DNA of 64,000 nucleotides from Bythopirellula polymerisocia (GCF_007860015.1 NZ_SJPS01000012.1:1-64000); one strand, 5' to 3'. Counted from the stretch's first letter, positions 54,819 through 63,524 are shown. Notes: a model not told the origin generated them from the letters alone. Numbers and translations are program-made.

Positions 54819-54865
54819 GCTATTAGCAGTTAGTCGTTTTTAGTCACAGGTGGTCGAACGACTAA
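54819..54865. repeat. Gene-less copy of the S23-flanking repeat between nqrA and nqrB
   Basis: The gap between nqrA and nqrB holds GCTATTAGCAGTTAG (54819-54833), the exact inverse of the word next to S23 copy 1. It also holds a hairpin TTAGTCGTT (54830-54838) with AACGACTAA (54857-54865), whose two arms occur again as the flanks of S23 copy 2 (62079-62087 and 62564-62572). No gene lies between the arms here. This ties three operon junctions to one repeat family. Confidence 0.65.
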
Positions 54866-54875
54866 TCTCTAAGCT

Positions 54876-56249
54876 CTAACCTTCCACTTCGATTTTCGTC
54901 AGCGTATCTCGGAGCAAAGGGCCAAATTCATGCTTGCCAGGATCTACGTAAGTACACAACGCCAGATCCTCCTCGTCGAGTTCTAAGACTCCAAGTTGCT
55001 GGGCGAAATCGCTATCGCCAACAGTCAATGACTTGAGTAGCGGAGTGGCGATGATATCCAGCGGCATCACTTGCTCATACATACCGATCGGAACAATTGC
55101 TCGCGGGCTTCCTTCTGTGCCAGTATCAAACTTGAAGCGGTGAGAATTGCCGGCGACGCTGCTCCACGCAGAGGCGAACACACGACGCACAGAGAACTTG
55201 TCTGCTCCTGGCTTCATCCAGCCTAAGAAATCCCGTTCTCCTCCCTCAGCCAGCAAAGTCACCTGGTTGTGGAATCGTCCTAGGAAATCTATGGGGGGCA
55301 CACTACGCCTTCCCGAAAGCACGCTGCCCGAGATCACCCTCACTCCATGCCTGGACGGAGTAGTAAACTGCCAAGCAGTGAGTTCTTCAAGCGACGCTCC
55401 AATACGTGTCCGCACTAGTCGTGGCGAGTTTACCACAGGGCCGGCAATTGAAACGACCCGCTCGGTGAGCAATTCGCCCGTCAGGAACAAATGACCCACA
55501 GCAATCACATCCTGATAGCCGATATGCCAAACGGTCCGGCTACGGTCTACAGGCATAAGCGTGTGAATATGCGTACCCACCAAACCCGACGGATGGGGGC
55601 CATCGAATGCATGAAACTCGACAGGAGTCTTCCCTTCGCCGGGTATCTCAGACGCTGCCTTGCGGCAGACATAGGTAGGTCCATCGCTCAGTCGGCTCAA
55701 GACTTCAAGTCCGGCGACGAAATCGGCGGGTCGCTCGGCGATGACTATACTCGGATCGGGAGCTAGTGGATTTGTATCCACTGCTGTGATGAACAATGCA
55801 TTGGGAACTGAATCTATGACGGGAACCTTGCTAAATGGCCTCGTCCGCAGGGCAGTCCACATCCCCGAAGCAACAAGCTGCTCGCAGATCTGTTTGCGGT
55901 CTAGCTGGGTCAGATTCTGGTCAGGAAAGGCAGCAAACTTTTCCTGGTCTTCCCCTTCGATCTCGATCACCAATGAGAGGAATTTCCGCTTGGCTCCACG
56001 GTTGACTCCCACGACCTTACCAGCAGCAGGGGAGGTGAACTGCACGCCGGGGGTCTTCTTGTCGGTAAAAACCGCCTGCCCAAGTTTTACGTGGTCCCCT
56101 TCAGAGACGAGCATGGTGGGCTTCATACCTACGTAATCTGACGCCACGAGAGCCACATGTCGGATAACGGGACTTTCGGAGATCGCCTGCGCAGGCTCCC
56201 CTTCGATTGGCAGATCCAAACCCTTGGCGATCTGATGGACGCTGGTCAT
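54876..56249 (-). CDS. nqrA: Na+-translocating NADH:quinone reductase subunit A
   Basis: NqrA is the membrane-peripheral subunit linked to quinone binding. The 457-residue protein has KGLDLPIEGEPAQ at the start, ALVASDYVGMKPTMLVSEGDHVKLGQ, TSPAAGKVVGVNRGAKRKFLSLVIEI, WTALRTRPFSKVP and the C-terminal VIDSFTE-free LEIGVLELDEEDLAL-like block (LGVLELDEEDLALCTYVDPGKHEFGPLLRDTLTKIE). It is the first gene of the operon. Confidence 0.96.
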   Translation of the reverse strand: MTSVHQIAKGLDLPIEGEPAQAISESPVIRHVALVASDYVGMKPTMLVSEGDHVKLGQAVFTDKKTPGVQFTSPAAGKVVGVNRGAKRKFLSLVIEIEGEDQEKFAAFPDQNLTQLDRKQICEQLVASGMWTALRTRPFSKVPVIDSVPNALFITAVDTNPLAPDPSIVIAERPADFVAGLEVLSRLSDGPTYVCRKAASEIPGEGKTPVEFHAFDGPHPSGLVGTHIHTLMPVDRSRTVWHIGYQDVIAVGHLFLTGELLTERVVSIAGPVVNSPRLVRTRIGASLEELTAWQFTTPSRHGVRVISGSVLSGRRSVPPIDFLGRFHNQVTLLAEGGERDFLGWMKPGADKFSVRRVFASAWSSVAGNSHRFKFDTGTEGSPRAIVPIGMYEQVMPLDIIATPLLKSLTVGDSDFAQQLGVLELDEEDLALCTYVDPGKHEFGPLLRDTLTKIEVEG

Positions 56250-56306
56250 GAACTTGGAATTGTCCCGGGGGGCAGGGTTTTAGTGGGCGAATCCGCACAG
56301 CAGGGG

Positions 56307-56326
56307 TTTGTGAATTTTTTCACAAA
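56307..56326. promoter_or_regulatory. CRP/FNR-type operator upstream of nqrA
   Basis: TTTGTGAATTTTTTCACAAA is a perfect palindrome of 8-bp arms around TTTT. It contains TGTGA-N6-TCACA (56309-56324), the exact consensus half-sites of the CRP family, and lies 58 bases upstream of the nqrA start. The regulator is not in the window. Because the arms are A/T-rich, the structure could also act in other ways, for example as a terminator for the gene on either side. Confidence 0.55.
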
Positions 56327-56433
56327 TAGACCCGCGAGTCAATAACCTACTACTGGCAAAGGCTTTCTGCAAGACCTATCCCTCCCCACAAAGCCGCGAC
56401 CGCTGGTCGCAAACTGTCCTGGCCACACCACCA

Positions 56434-58839
56434 TCACAAAAGCTCAATCGAAAAGTCGCGTTTTTCCCAGCGCCGGGCGACCACCCAGAAAAAGGTGAAT
56501 TGTAGGGGCGAGTCGCCGTATTCACGCGTCGGGATATCGATGTAATGGACACCGATCCCTGTGTCGGTGGAGTCGCGGTCTGATTGTGTCTTCCAGCCAT
56601 CGGTTGACATCCGCAATCGGAAGGCAGCCTGCGCTTGAATCCGGAGTATTCGGTCCCGCCGCATATGTTGAATTTGGCGATTAAACTTCCAAACCTCGAA
56701 GTCGATTCTCTCGCGGCGTTTGCAGTAACGGTCTGCTACCGCCGGTATCCGGTCGAAAACCTCGCCATCATTGATAGACCGCAAGAGCTTAATGTACTCT
56801 GCATGAGCCCACATCAATGGCATAGCCGAACCGGTTGGTCTACCGAATTGCATTCGCAATTCGAGGTCGTCGGCGGTGTCCCAGATTTGCTCGGGTAGCA
56901 ACCCTGTACTATTGGCGAAGGATTCGAGGGCTCGCAAAAGTGGTTTCACATCGCGACCGGCAGTCAATTCATAATGGGCTCTCTCCCCTGTGAGCAAAGG
57001 CCAAGCGCGTCCCTGCCCCCAACCGACGAACGGTCCGCCATCGGCTCGTTGTCCATAACCATCACGATTGTAGCGTCGCCAGCAGGGGCCAATCGGCGTT
57101 TCAACTTTTAGGGTGGCGTCGACGACTTTCAATGAGTCTTCGATCAGCGGATCGTTCGGCAGGCGAATGCCGAAACGCACCAGTTCGAGAAAGCCGGCAT
57201 CCACGATCTCCTTGGCGGGAAATACAGCCTTCAAACCGGGAGCCCGATTCTTCAGAAAGAGCTTTCCGCTGTTGGGATCTTCGTTTGGCGACGACTCGTT
57301 GAGATCAATCGGATGAATGCGGATGAAATGCCTGCGAATGCCTTCTACGAGTGTTCCAGTGGTGGTAACGGTCCACTCTTCGATGTGGCTTTCTAAGAAG
57401 TCGGCGTATTCGTGAAGATAACGCGCGAGGTTCGCTTCACCGCGGTCTTCCGCAAACTTCGCTGCACACACCAGGGCGGCAATATTGGAGGCCAGCGTTG
57501 AAGGGGAGTAGCCGCTATTCTCCTCCCAACGTTCCTGCGGCGTGGCGGGACCCTTGCGAATCAAGTAGCCAGCGGCGGCGCGAACCATCGGCCAAGGATC
57601 AAATTCGCGGAGACTCTTTGCTTCATGTAGTTTCCAGGCTAGCAGAATTGGAAAGGCAACTTCATCTAGTTGAATTCCGCTCCAGTAGGGTTCCCCATTA
57701 ACCCAAAAGTTTTGGTGGAACCCGCCATCAGGACACTGGGAGCAGGCTAGGTACACTAACGCCCGAAAGGGGGTCTCCGTGTTGCCAGAGGCAAGCAGCC
57801 CCAGTGCGCTGTTGACCATGTCGCGCGTCCAAACAAGATGATACCCCCCTAAGTCGTCGTCCCCTTTGGCTTCACCCCACGGGATACTCAGCGAAGCGAT
57901 CATGGCCCCGGGATAACGTTTGTCCTCATGGGCGAGCAAGAGGCTGTGGCTAATTCGATAGAGTCGCCCTCCGTCTTGGGAAACCTCGTCGAGTTTCACA
58001 GTCGTGCGACAGGCGCGCTCCCACTGTTCTTGAAATTTTGCTACTTGGCTCTGAAAAGGGATCGCCAGTGACTGCGACAGGGAGGTAGTCGCTCCATGAA
58101 GGTGATCCGAAAAAGCCAGGCCAAGTACAAACTCTTCAGTACCCTCCTGAGTATTCTCCAAGGGAATTTCAGCAATCATGGCGACATTACCATCCGCCGC
58201 AATGTTGAATTGCCAATCGAGCAGTTTATTGCTCATCAAATCCTGCCAGCCATCCGAGACGCCGACGTATCCACACGAAGCGGCTGAAAACGCGCGCGTG
58301 CAACCCAGCGCCAGCCAACGTTGCCGATGACTCGCAACCAAGATGCGCTCGCCGTTCACCAAGGCAAGTTGCGCGGTGTTGTCCCAACCGCCGCCGTCTA
58401 GGTGCGGCGCAAGCAGTGCATAGAGGCGGAGTTTGCCACGCCATCCCTTCGACGGGATAAACCGAGTATGTACCAGCACACAGGCTGAATGGGGGGCTGA
58501 GATAATCTGTTTTTCAATGCGGTAGCGACCCTCATCGTCCTCGTTTATGATTTGGTATCCCAGCGAATCGCCACAGAGCCGTTTGATCGAGTTTTTTGTG
58601 TGCCGGCGTTCGTCGTGACAGAATGTCTCTCCATCGGTGATCATGAATTGCAAATCGCGAATTTGCGGCTGATCAATCGTAGGATAATACACCTCACTAA
58701 GAATCCCAGCAGAAACAGTCCACCAGACCGGACTGGAGGAAGAATAAGCGGTTCCCACGCCATCTTTGTCACTGCGCGTCCAGCGCGGCTGAATCCCCGG
58801 AGCGCCGAATGCCGGCCGGTTGCTGAGTAATTCGGTCAT
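56434..58839 (-). CDS. GH15 glucoamylase (glucan 1,4-alpha-glucosidase)
   Basis: The 801-residue protein has the bacterial GH15 plan. The N-terminal beta-sandwich runs from GAPGIQPRWTRSDKDGVGTAYSSSSPVWWT to about residue 270. The (alpha/alpha)6 catalytic barrel follows, with ASLSIPWG, HLVWTRDMVNSALG and DGGFHQNFWVNG. The first catalytic Glu is in ERWEENSGYSPSTLA and the second in GRAWPLLTGERAHYEL. It lacks a signal peptide, so it may act on intracellular glycogen. The C-terminal ~90 residues form an extra beta-rich tail. No maltose or glycogen genes are adjacent. Confidence 0.93.
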   Translation of the reverse strand: MTELLSNRPAFGAPGIQPRWTRSDKDGVGTAYSSSSPVWWTVSAGILSEVYYPTIDQPQIRDLQFMITDGETFCHDERRHTKNSIKRLCGDSLGYQIINEDDEGRYRIEKQIISAPHSACVLVHTRFIPSKGWRGKLRLYALLAPHLDGGGWDNTAQLALVNGERILVASHRQRWLALGCTRAFSAASCGYVGVSDGWQDLMSNKLLDWQFNIAADGNVAMIAEIPLENTQEGTEEFVLGLAFSDHLHGATTSLSQSLAIPFQSQVAKFQEQWERACRTTVKLDEVSQDGGRLYRISHSLLLAHEDKRYPGAMIASLSIPWGEAKGDDDLGGYHLVWTRDMVNSALGLLASGNTETPFRALVYLACSQCPDGGFHQNFWVNGEPYWSGIQLDEVAFPILLAWKLHEAKSLREFDPWPMVRAAAGYLIRKGPATPQERWEENSGYSPSTLASNIAALVCAAKFAEDRGEANLARYLHEYADFLESHIEEWTVTTTGTLVEGIRRHFIRIHPIDLNESSPNEDPNSGKLFLKNRAPGLKAVFPAKEIVDAGFLELVRFGIRLPNDPLIEDSLKVVDATLKVETPIGPCWRRYNRDGYGQRADGGPFVGWGQGRAWPLLTGERAHYELTAGRDVKPLLRALESFANSTGLLPEQIWDTADDLELRMQFGRPTGSAMPLMWAHAEYIKLLRSINDGEVFDRIPAVADRYCKRRERIDFEVWKFNRQIQHMRRDRILRIQAQAAFRLRMSTDGWKTQSDRDSTDTGIGVHYIDIPTREYGDSPLQFTFFWVVARRWEKRDFSIELL

Positions 58840-58860
58840 AGACTTCCCATTCCTATTTTA

Positions 58861-58899
58861 CCTCTCCCGCTTGCGGGAGAGGTCGCCGCCTCAGCGGCG
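58861..58899. repeat. REP-like double hairpin between GH15 and MarC genes
   Basis: CCTCTCCCGC-TT-GCGGGAGAGG is a perfect 10-bp hairpin (58861-58882), followed by CGCCGC-CTCA-GCGGCG (58884-58899) and GTGAGGG. This module of two adjacent GC stems ending in GTGAGGG is a widespread bacterial intergenic repeat type, close to REP/BIME sequences. It fills the 72-base gap and could also stop transcription from the GH15 gene. Confidence 0.75.
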
Positions 58900-58910
58900 G
58901 GTGAGGGTCT

Positions 58911-59528
58911 TCACACCCCATCAAACATCGGCTTGAGTTCAACAAACGCCTGGAGAATCATTTCTACAGCAAGCCCAGCGAGGATCATCCCCATCACGCG
59001 CACTACCAGACTCGAACCCGCTTTGCCGAGATACGCATAGATTCTGTTGGCTTGGAGGAGCAAGATCAAGGTGATCCCCAGCACGGCTAGCAAGAGGCAA
59101 CTCGTCGTGATTTGCTCGACAATCGAAAACTCACGATTATCAGTCAACACAACCGAGGCAAGAATAGCCCCCGGACTGGCAATCGACGGGACAGCGAGCG
59201 GGTAAACAGCAATGTCGTGACCTTCTGCACCACCAGAACTCTCTGCCGCAGCGCCGGAGCCGAACACCATTTGCAAACCAAAGAGAAAAAAGATGACCCC
59301 TCCCGCAAGCTGAAACGAAGCAAGCTGGATGCCAATCGATCCGAGGAACAGTTGCCCCAGCACAATAAAGACCAACAGAATCACGGCGGAATAAGCAATC
59401 GCACGCCGGGCGATCCTCCCACGTTCTTCCGGCGCCGCGTTGGCCGTCAGCCCAACGAAGATCGTCAGTGTGCCGATCGGGTCCACCGTGGTAAAAAACG
59501 TAAGAAAATCCGCAACGAGTTGATCCAT
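58911..59528 (-). CDS. MarC-family integral membrane protein
   Basis: The 205-residue protein has six hydrophobic segments and the MarC/UPF0056 plan: FLTFFTTVDPIGTLTIFVGLTANAAPEERGRIARRAIAYS at the start, PLAVPSIASPGAIL (the conserved Pro-rich P-x-x-x-GP-like loop), and a final helix region with MGMILAGLAVEMIL. Function is unclear; earlier links to multidrug resistance were not confirmed. It is single-gene here. Confidence 0.92.
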   Translation of the reverse strand: MDQLVADFLTFFTTVDPIGTLTIFVGLTANAAPEERGRIARRAIAYSAVILLVFIVLGQLFLGSIGIQLASFQLAGGVIFFLFGLQMVFGSGAAAESSGGAEGHDIAVYPLAVPSIASPGAILASVVLTDNREFSIVEQITTSCLLLAVLGITLILLLQANRIYAYLGKAGSSLVVRVMGMILAGLAVEMILQAFVELKPMFDGV

Positions 59529-59606
59529 GTGGCTCTAGGATGGCACCTCATGGGCTGCAATGCAATACTCATCGTAAGCCCTGGCCAGCCATACCAGCTT
59601 GGCGGT

Positions 59607-60656
59607 TCACCCGTCTTCTCCCCTGCGTCGTCGCTTGGAAGCTATCACCGACTTATAGAATTGACCTTGTCTGCGAGACTCCTGATGTCGCTCATGAAGC
59701 GATTGTGCATTGCGTTCTTGCTCGGCTAGCAATTTGAAGTAATTCTTCAATCGCCGTGAATCGAGTTCGCCAAGTTCTATAGCGGCTAGAACAGCACAGT
59801 CAGGTTCTCCCTGGTGGGTACAGTCACGAAATCTACAGGAATCAGACAGGGTCATGATTTCGTCAAAGACCTCAGCAACCCCCACCTCGCAGTCTGCCAA
59901 CTGCAACTCGCGCATGCCGGGCGTGTCGATCAAAAGTCCACCGGCGTCGAGTCGATGGATCGAGCGGGCTGTTGTGGTGTGGCGGCCTTTGGAATCGTCC
60001 TCACGAATAGGTTGCGTGGCCAAATTCTCTGCGCCCAGGCTATTAGCCAGTGTAGATTTTCCGACACCCGAGGATCCGACCAGGGCAACTGTCTGCCCCA
60101 CACCACACCAGTCTTCAAGCAGTCTGATTTGTGCTGTGTCGCGTGCATCGAGAGTTAATACGGAAATCCCACTCTTCGACCGCATTGCCTCTTGCCGCAA
60201 TGAATCAGGGTTGGCACACAAATCTGCTTTGGTCAGAACGACGACCGGAAAGACTTCTGCCTCAGCAGCCAACGCCAGGTAGCGTTCCAGTCGCGAAAGA
60301 TTAAAATCGTGGTTGCAGGAACTGACAATAAACAGCGTATCCACATTTGCGGCGATGAGTTGTGATTGGACTTTCTCCCCTGCAGCCTTTCTGGTGACTA
60401 GTGATTCGCGCTCGAGTCTTCGTATGCCGCGCAGCGTGGTCGGTTCCAGCAGTAACCAATCTCCCACGGCAATGTCACCGCACGGCGAGATCAATCCGGT
60501 TGGCAATGAGAACTCCTCATTCGCAGCCATGCAGAGAATGGTACTGCCGAAGTGGGCAGCAACACGCACTACCAGCATCTCATTCGACTCGTCGGTCGAC
60601 AACTGTCTCTCGAAACAAGGCTTCCAGCCTATTTCTTTCAATCGAGGGGAATCCAT
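59607..60656 (-). CDS. rsgA: Ribosome small-subunit biogenesis GTPase RsgA
   Basis: RsgA is the circularly permuted GTPase that helps 30S maturation. The 349-residue protein has an OB-fold N-terminus. Its G motifs come in permuted order: TKADL (G4), then GSSGVGKSTLANSL (G1), then DTPGMREL (G3). The C-terminal zinc site is CRFRDCTHQGEPDC. The start gives a longer N-terminal lead (~25 residues) than typical. It is divergent from sucC. Confidence 0.95.
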   Translation of the reverse strand: MDSPRLKEIGWKPCFERQLSTDESNEMLVVRVAAHFGSTILCMAANEEFSLPTGLISPCGDIAVGDWLLLEPTTLRGIRRLERESLVTRKAAGEKVQSQLIAANVDTLFIVSSCNHDFNLSRLERYLALAAEAEVFPVVVLTKADLCANPDSLRQEAMRSKSGISVLTLDARDTAQIRLLEDWCGVGQTVALVGSSGVGKSTLANSLGAENLATQPIREDDSKGRHTTTARSIHRLDAGGLLIDTPGMRELQLADCEVGVAEVFDEIMTLSDSCRFRDCTHQGEPDCAVLAAIELGELDSRRLKNYFKLLAEQERNAQSLHERHQESRRQGQFYKSVIASKRRRRGEDG

Positions 60657-60800
60657 ATAGCTGGGCTCTCCGGGAGGCGGTTTGACAAGGTAAGACCCAT
60701 TGCATGCAAGTGAGGTTCACGCTGCTCGCTCGTATGAGCAGTTTAAAGATTAGCCCTGAAAATGCTGCAATCCCACAAAAATGAACAATCCACGAACCCG

Positions 60801-60830
60801 TTGACCACTCTCCACCGACGGCGCTATACT
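60801..60830 (+). promoter_or_regulatory. Sigma-70-type promoter of sucC
   Basis: TTGACC (60801-60806) is followed by an 18-base spacer and TATACT (60825-60830). The start point would lie near 60837, giving a 34-base leader to the sucC ATG. Both hexamers match five of six consensus bases, and the spacing is normal. Confidence 0.6.
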
Positions 60831-60870
60831 CGCCGAACAAGCTCATGTCTCCGTTTGGAAGCAAAACACG

Positions 60871-62055
60871 ATGAAAATTCACGAATATCAAGCCAAAGAA
60901 CTTCTACGCCGGGCCAAAATCGCTGTCCCCGAGAGCATTGTAGCTCGGACCCCTGCTGAAGCGGCGGCAGCCTTCAAAAAGCTCAATGGAAAAATTGCCG
61001 TCGTCAAAGCCCAAATCCATGCCGGCGGGCGAGGCAAGGGGACAATCAAGTCCATTCCCGAGCAACGCGGTGTGCAACTGGTCAAGTCGGCTGACGAAGC
61101 CGAAAAGGTTGCCAAGAACATCCTCGGCAACGAGTTAGTCACCATTCAAACAGGTCCCGCGGGTAAGGTGGTTAACCAGGTACTCGTCGAGTCAGGGTGC
61201 GATATTGCCCGAGAGTTGTACTTGGGCATCGTGATCGATCGCGCTGTGGGCTTACCTGTGCTGATGGCCTCCAGCGAAGGGGGAATGAACATCGAGGAGG
61301 TTGCCGCCAGGACTCCTGAATTGATTTTCAAGGAGCACTTCGATCCCGACGCTGGCTTGCAGGCATATCAAGTTCGCAAGTTGTGCCACAAACTCGGTAT
61401 CAAGGGTGCAAGTGTTCGTAGCGCTGATTCGTTCATGCGCTCCCTGAGCAAGTTGTTTGTCCAGCTTGATTGCAGCCTTGTGGAGATTAATCCATTGGTA
61501 GTAACAGGTGCGGGCGACCTTATTGCACTCGATGCGAAGATCACCTTCGACGACAACGCCATGTTCCGGCACCCGGATCTCGCCGAGCTACGCGACATTG
61601 CTGAAGAAGATCCCGCCGAAGTCCGAGCCGGCCAAGCGGGGCTGAGCTACGTGCAACTTGAGGGCAACATTGGCTGTCTGGTCAACGGGGCAGGGCTAGC
61701 GATGAGCACAATGGATCTCATCAAGCTACATGGCGGCGAGCCAGCCAATTTTCTCGATGTGGGTGGTGGCGCCCAAGTCGACCAGGTAACCGAGGCCTTC
61801 CGAATCCTGCTCGCAGATAAGAATGTAAAGGCCGTGCTTGTCAACATCTTTGGCGGCATCATGCGTTGCACGACGATCGCCAACGCGGTACTCGAAGCCT
61901 ACAAGCAAGTCGGCTTCAACGTGCCACTCGTCGTGCGACTCGAAGGGACCGAGGTCGCCGAAGGCCGCAAAATTCTCTCGGAGAGTGACGTAGACATTAT
62001 CTCGGCGATGGATCTTACAGATGCGGCCAACAAGGTCGTCGCTGCCGCGGGATAA
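60871..62055 (+). CDS. sucC: Succinyl-CoA synthetase beta subunit (ADP/GDP-forming)
   Basis: SucC carries the nucleotide-binding ATP-grasp domain of the TCA enzyme. The 394-residue protein shows [87 protein letters not shown] and the C-terminal [20 protein letters not shown]. It is followed by the S23 copy-2 gene rather than directly by sucD, although the two subunits are usually adjacent. Confidence 0.97.
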   Translation: MKIHEYQAKELLRRAKIAVPESIVARTPAEAAAAFKKLNGKIAVVKAQIHAGGRGKGTIKSIPEQRGVQLVKSADEAEKVAKNILGNELVTIQTGPAGKVVNQVLVESGCDIARELYLGIVIDRAVGLPVLMASSEGGMNIEEVAARTPELIFKEHFDPDAGLQAYQVRKLCHKLGIKGASVRSADSFMRSLSKLFVQLDCSLVEINPLVVTGAGDLIALDAKITFDDNAMFRHPDLAELRDIAEEDPAEVRAGQAGLSYVQLEGNIGCLVNGAGLAMSTMDLIKLHGGEPANFLDVGGGAQVDQVTEAFRILLADKNVKAVLVNIFGGIMRCTTIANAVLEAYKQVGFNVPLVVRLEGTEVAEGRKILSESDVDIISAMDLTDAANKVVAAAG

Positions 62056-62060
62056 GCAAG

Positions 62061-62572
62061 GTTGTAAGTAGTAGGTCGTTAGTCGTTAGTTAAAGAATTC
62101 GATATGAGAAACTTTCGACAACTAGAAGTTTGGAAGAAGGCATACGAACTGACTCTCGAAGTATATCGCTTAACTTCTGATTTTCCGACGACCGAACGGT
62201 ACGGGTTGAGTTCCCAGATGCAACGTGCTGCTGTCTCAATCGGAGCGAACCTTGCTGAAGGGTGTGGTAGAGAGACGGACGCAGACTTTAGAAGATTTGT
62301 GCAAATGTCAGCAAGCTCGGCATGTGAAGTTGAATACCATTTACTGCTCTCAAAAGATCTAGGATTGATTTCCGAGGAAGTGCAAGCAAGACTTGATACA
62401 AACATTAATGAAGTCAAACGAATGCTTGTCGGGCTAACACGCTACCTTGAAAAGGAATCTTCGAATACCTCTCGAACACCGTGAAGAATTCTACGCAGCT
62501 AGCAATCATTCAGTAACTGTTCTCTAATAAGCGCTTACAACTAACTACTTACTACTAATGACCAACGACTAA
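62061..62572. repeat. Inverted repeats enclosing the S23 gene between sucC and sucD
   Basis: GTTGTAAG (62061-62068) recurs inverted as CTTACAAC (62534-62541). TTAGTCGTT (62079-62087) recurs inverted as AACGACTAA (62564-62572), ending six bases before sucD. The surrounding text is rich in GTTAGT/TAGTA words. The second pair is the same as the arms at the nqrA/nqrB junction. The two pairs are not nested, so this is a family of short words, not one clean hairpin. Confidence 0.6.
62104..62484 (+). CDS. Four-helix-bundle (S23/Avd-like) protein, copy 2
   Basis: The 126-residue protein is closely related to copy 1 (51138-51491): FRQLEVWKKAYELTLEVY, YGLSSQMQRAAVSIGANLAEGCGR, FRRFVQMSASSACEVEYHLLLSKDL and INEVKRMLVGLTRYLEK. 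It sits between sucC and sucD in the same direction, and pushes the two genes 522 bases apart. Flanking inverted repeats share words with the nqr-operon sites. The ATG is the only sensible start. A short extra tail (KESSNTSRTP) distinguishes it from copy 1. Confidence 0.92.
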   Translation: MRNFRQLEVWKKAYELTLEVYRLTSDFPTTERYGLSSQMQRAAVSIGANLAEGCGRETDADFRRFVQMSASSACEVEYHLLLSKDLGLISEEVQARLDTNINEVKRMLVGLTRYLEKESSNTSRTP

Positions 62573-62577
62573 ATCTT

Positions 62578-63453
62578 ATGAGCATTTTGATCAACAAGAG
62601 TACCCGCGTTGTCTGCCAAGGCATTACTGGCAAGGTGGGCGAATTCCACTCGAAGAACTGTCTAGAATACGGCACCAAGCTGGTCTGCGGTGTGACGCCC
62701 GGTAAGGGGGGCCAAGAAGCGCTTGGGTTGCCGGTTTACGACACGATGCTTGAAGCCGTCGAGGAGCAAGGTGTCGATGCCACGATGATCTTTGTCCCGC
62801 CCGCATTCACCGCTGACGCCATTCTGGAAGCCGTCGATGCCGGAGTGAAGGTCGTGATCGCTATCACGGAGGGCGTACCTGTGGTCGATATGGTGCGAGT
62901 ATATGACGTGATTAAGGATCGTGACGACGTTCGACTCGTTGGTCCAAACTGCCCTGGTGTGATCACGCCCGAAGAGTGCAAGATCGGTATCATGCCTGGC
63001 TACATCCACAAAAAGGGTTGTGTTGGCGTGATGAGCCGTAGTGGCACGCTTACATACGAAGCAGTGTGGCAACTTTCGGAACTTGGGCTGGGTCAGTCCA
63101 CTTGTGTTGGACTGGGAGGCGATCCGATCGTAGGCACGTCATTCATCGATCTGTTGAAACTGTATCAGGCTGACGGCGAAACCGAAGCGATCATCATGAT
63201 GGGTGAAATTGGCGGCACCGCCGAGGAAGAGGCCGCTGCATTCGTAAAAGAGCACGTCACGAAACCCGTGGCAGCATTCATCGCGGGTCGCACGGCTCCT
63301 CCCGGCAAACGTATGGGTCACGCGGGAGCAATTATCTCTGGCGGCAAAGGAACCGCGGAAGAAAAAATCGCCGCCCTCGAAGATGCCGGCATCGAAGTGG
63401 CCCAAAGCCCCGCTGACATGGGGGCCGCCGTAAAGCGAGCAATGGCGCGTTAA
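62578..63453 (+). CDS. sucD: Succinyl-CoA synthetase alpha subunit
   Basis: SucD binds CoA and carries the phospho-His. The 291-residue protein has [91 protein letters not shown], and the active-site His in [12 protein letters not shown] near residue 247. The C-terminal [16 protein letters not shown] is typical. No ribosome binding site is visible, so it may rely on readthrough from upstream. Confidence 0.97.
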   Translation: MSILINKSTRVVCQGITGKVGEFHSKNCLEYGTKLVCGVTPGKGGQEALGLPVYDTMLEAVEEQGVDATMIFVPPAFTADAILEAVDAGVKVVIAITEGVPVVDMVRVYDVIKDRDDVRLVGPNCPGVITPEECKIGIMPGYIHKKGCVGVMSRSGTLTYEAVWQLSELGLGQSTCVGLGGDPIVGTSFIDLLKLYQADGETEAIIMMGEIGGTAEEEAAAFVKEHVTKPVAAFIAGRTAPPGKRMGHAGAIISGGKGTAEEKIAALEDAGIEVAQSPADMGAAVKRAMAR

Positions 63454-63462
63454 TCGAAAATA

Positions 63463-63514
63463 GTCGCCTTTCGCTCCGCGAAAGTAGCGCAGCTTTCGCG
63501 GAGCGAAAGGCGAC
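63463..63514. repeat. Perfect 22-bp inverted repeat after sucD
   Basis: The arms at 63463-63484 and 63493-63514 are exact 22-base inverse copies around an 8-base loop. Each arm also contains a smaller hairpin CTTTCG-CTCCG-CGAAAG. It starts ten bases after the sucD stop and ends ten bases before polX. It lacks a T-tract, so it looks more like a REP-type repeat than a simple terminator, though it could stop or stabilise the suc transcript. Confidence 0.75.
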
Positions 63515-63524
63515 ATAATGTTTT

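Noticed and set aside
51138-62484. A diversity-generating retroelement because of the Avd-like proteins
   Set aside because: There is no reverse transcriptase, template repeat or variable repeat in the window.
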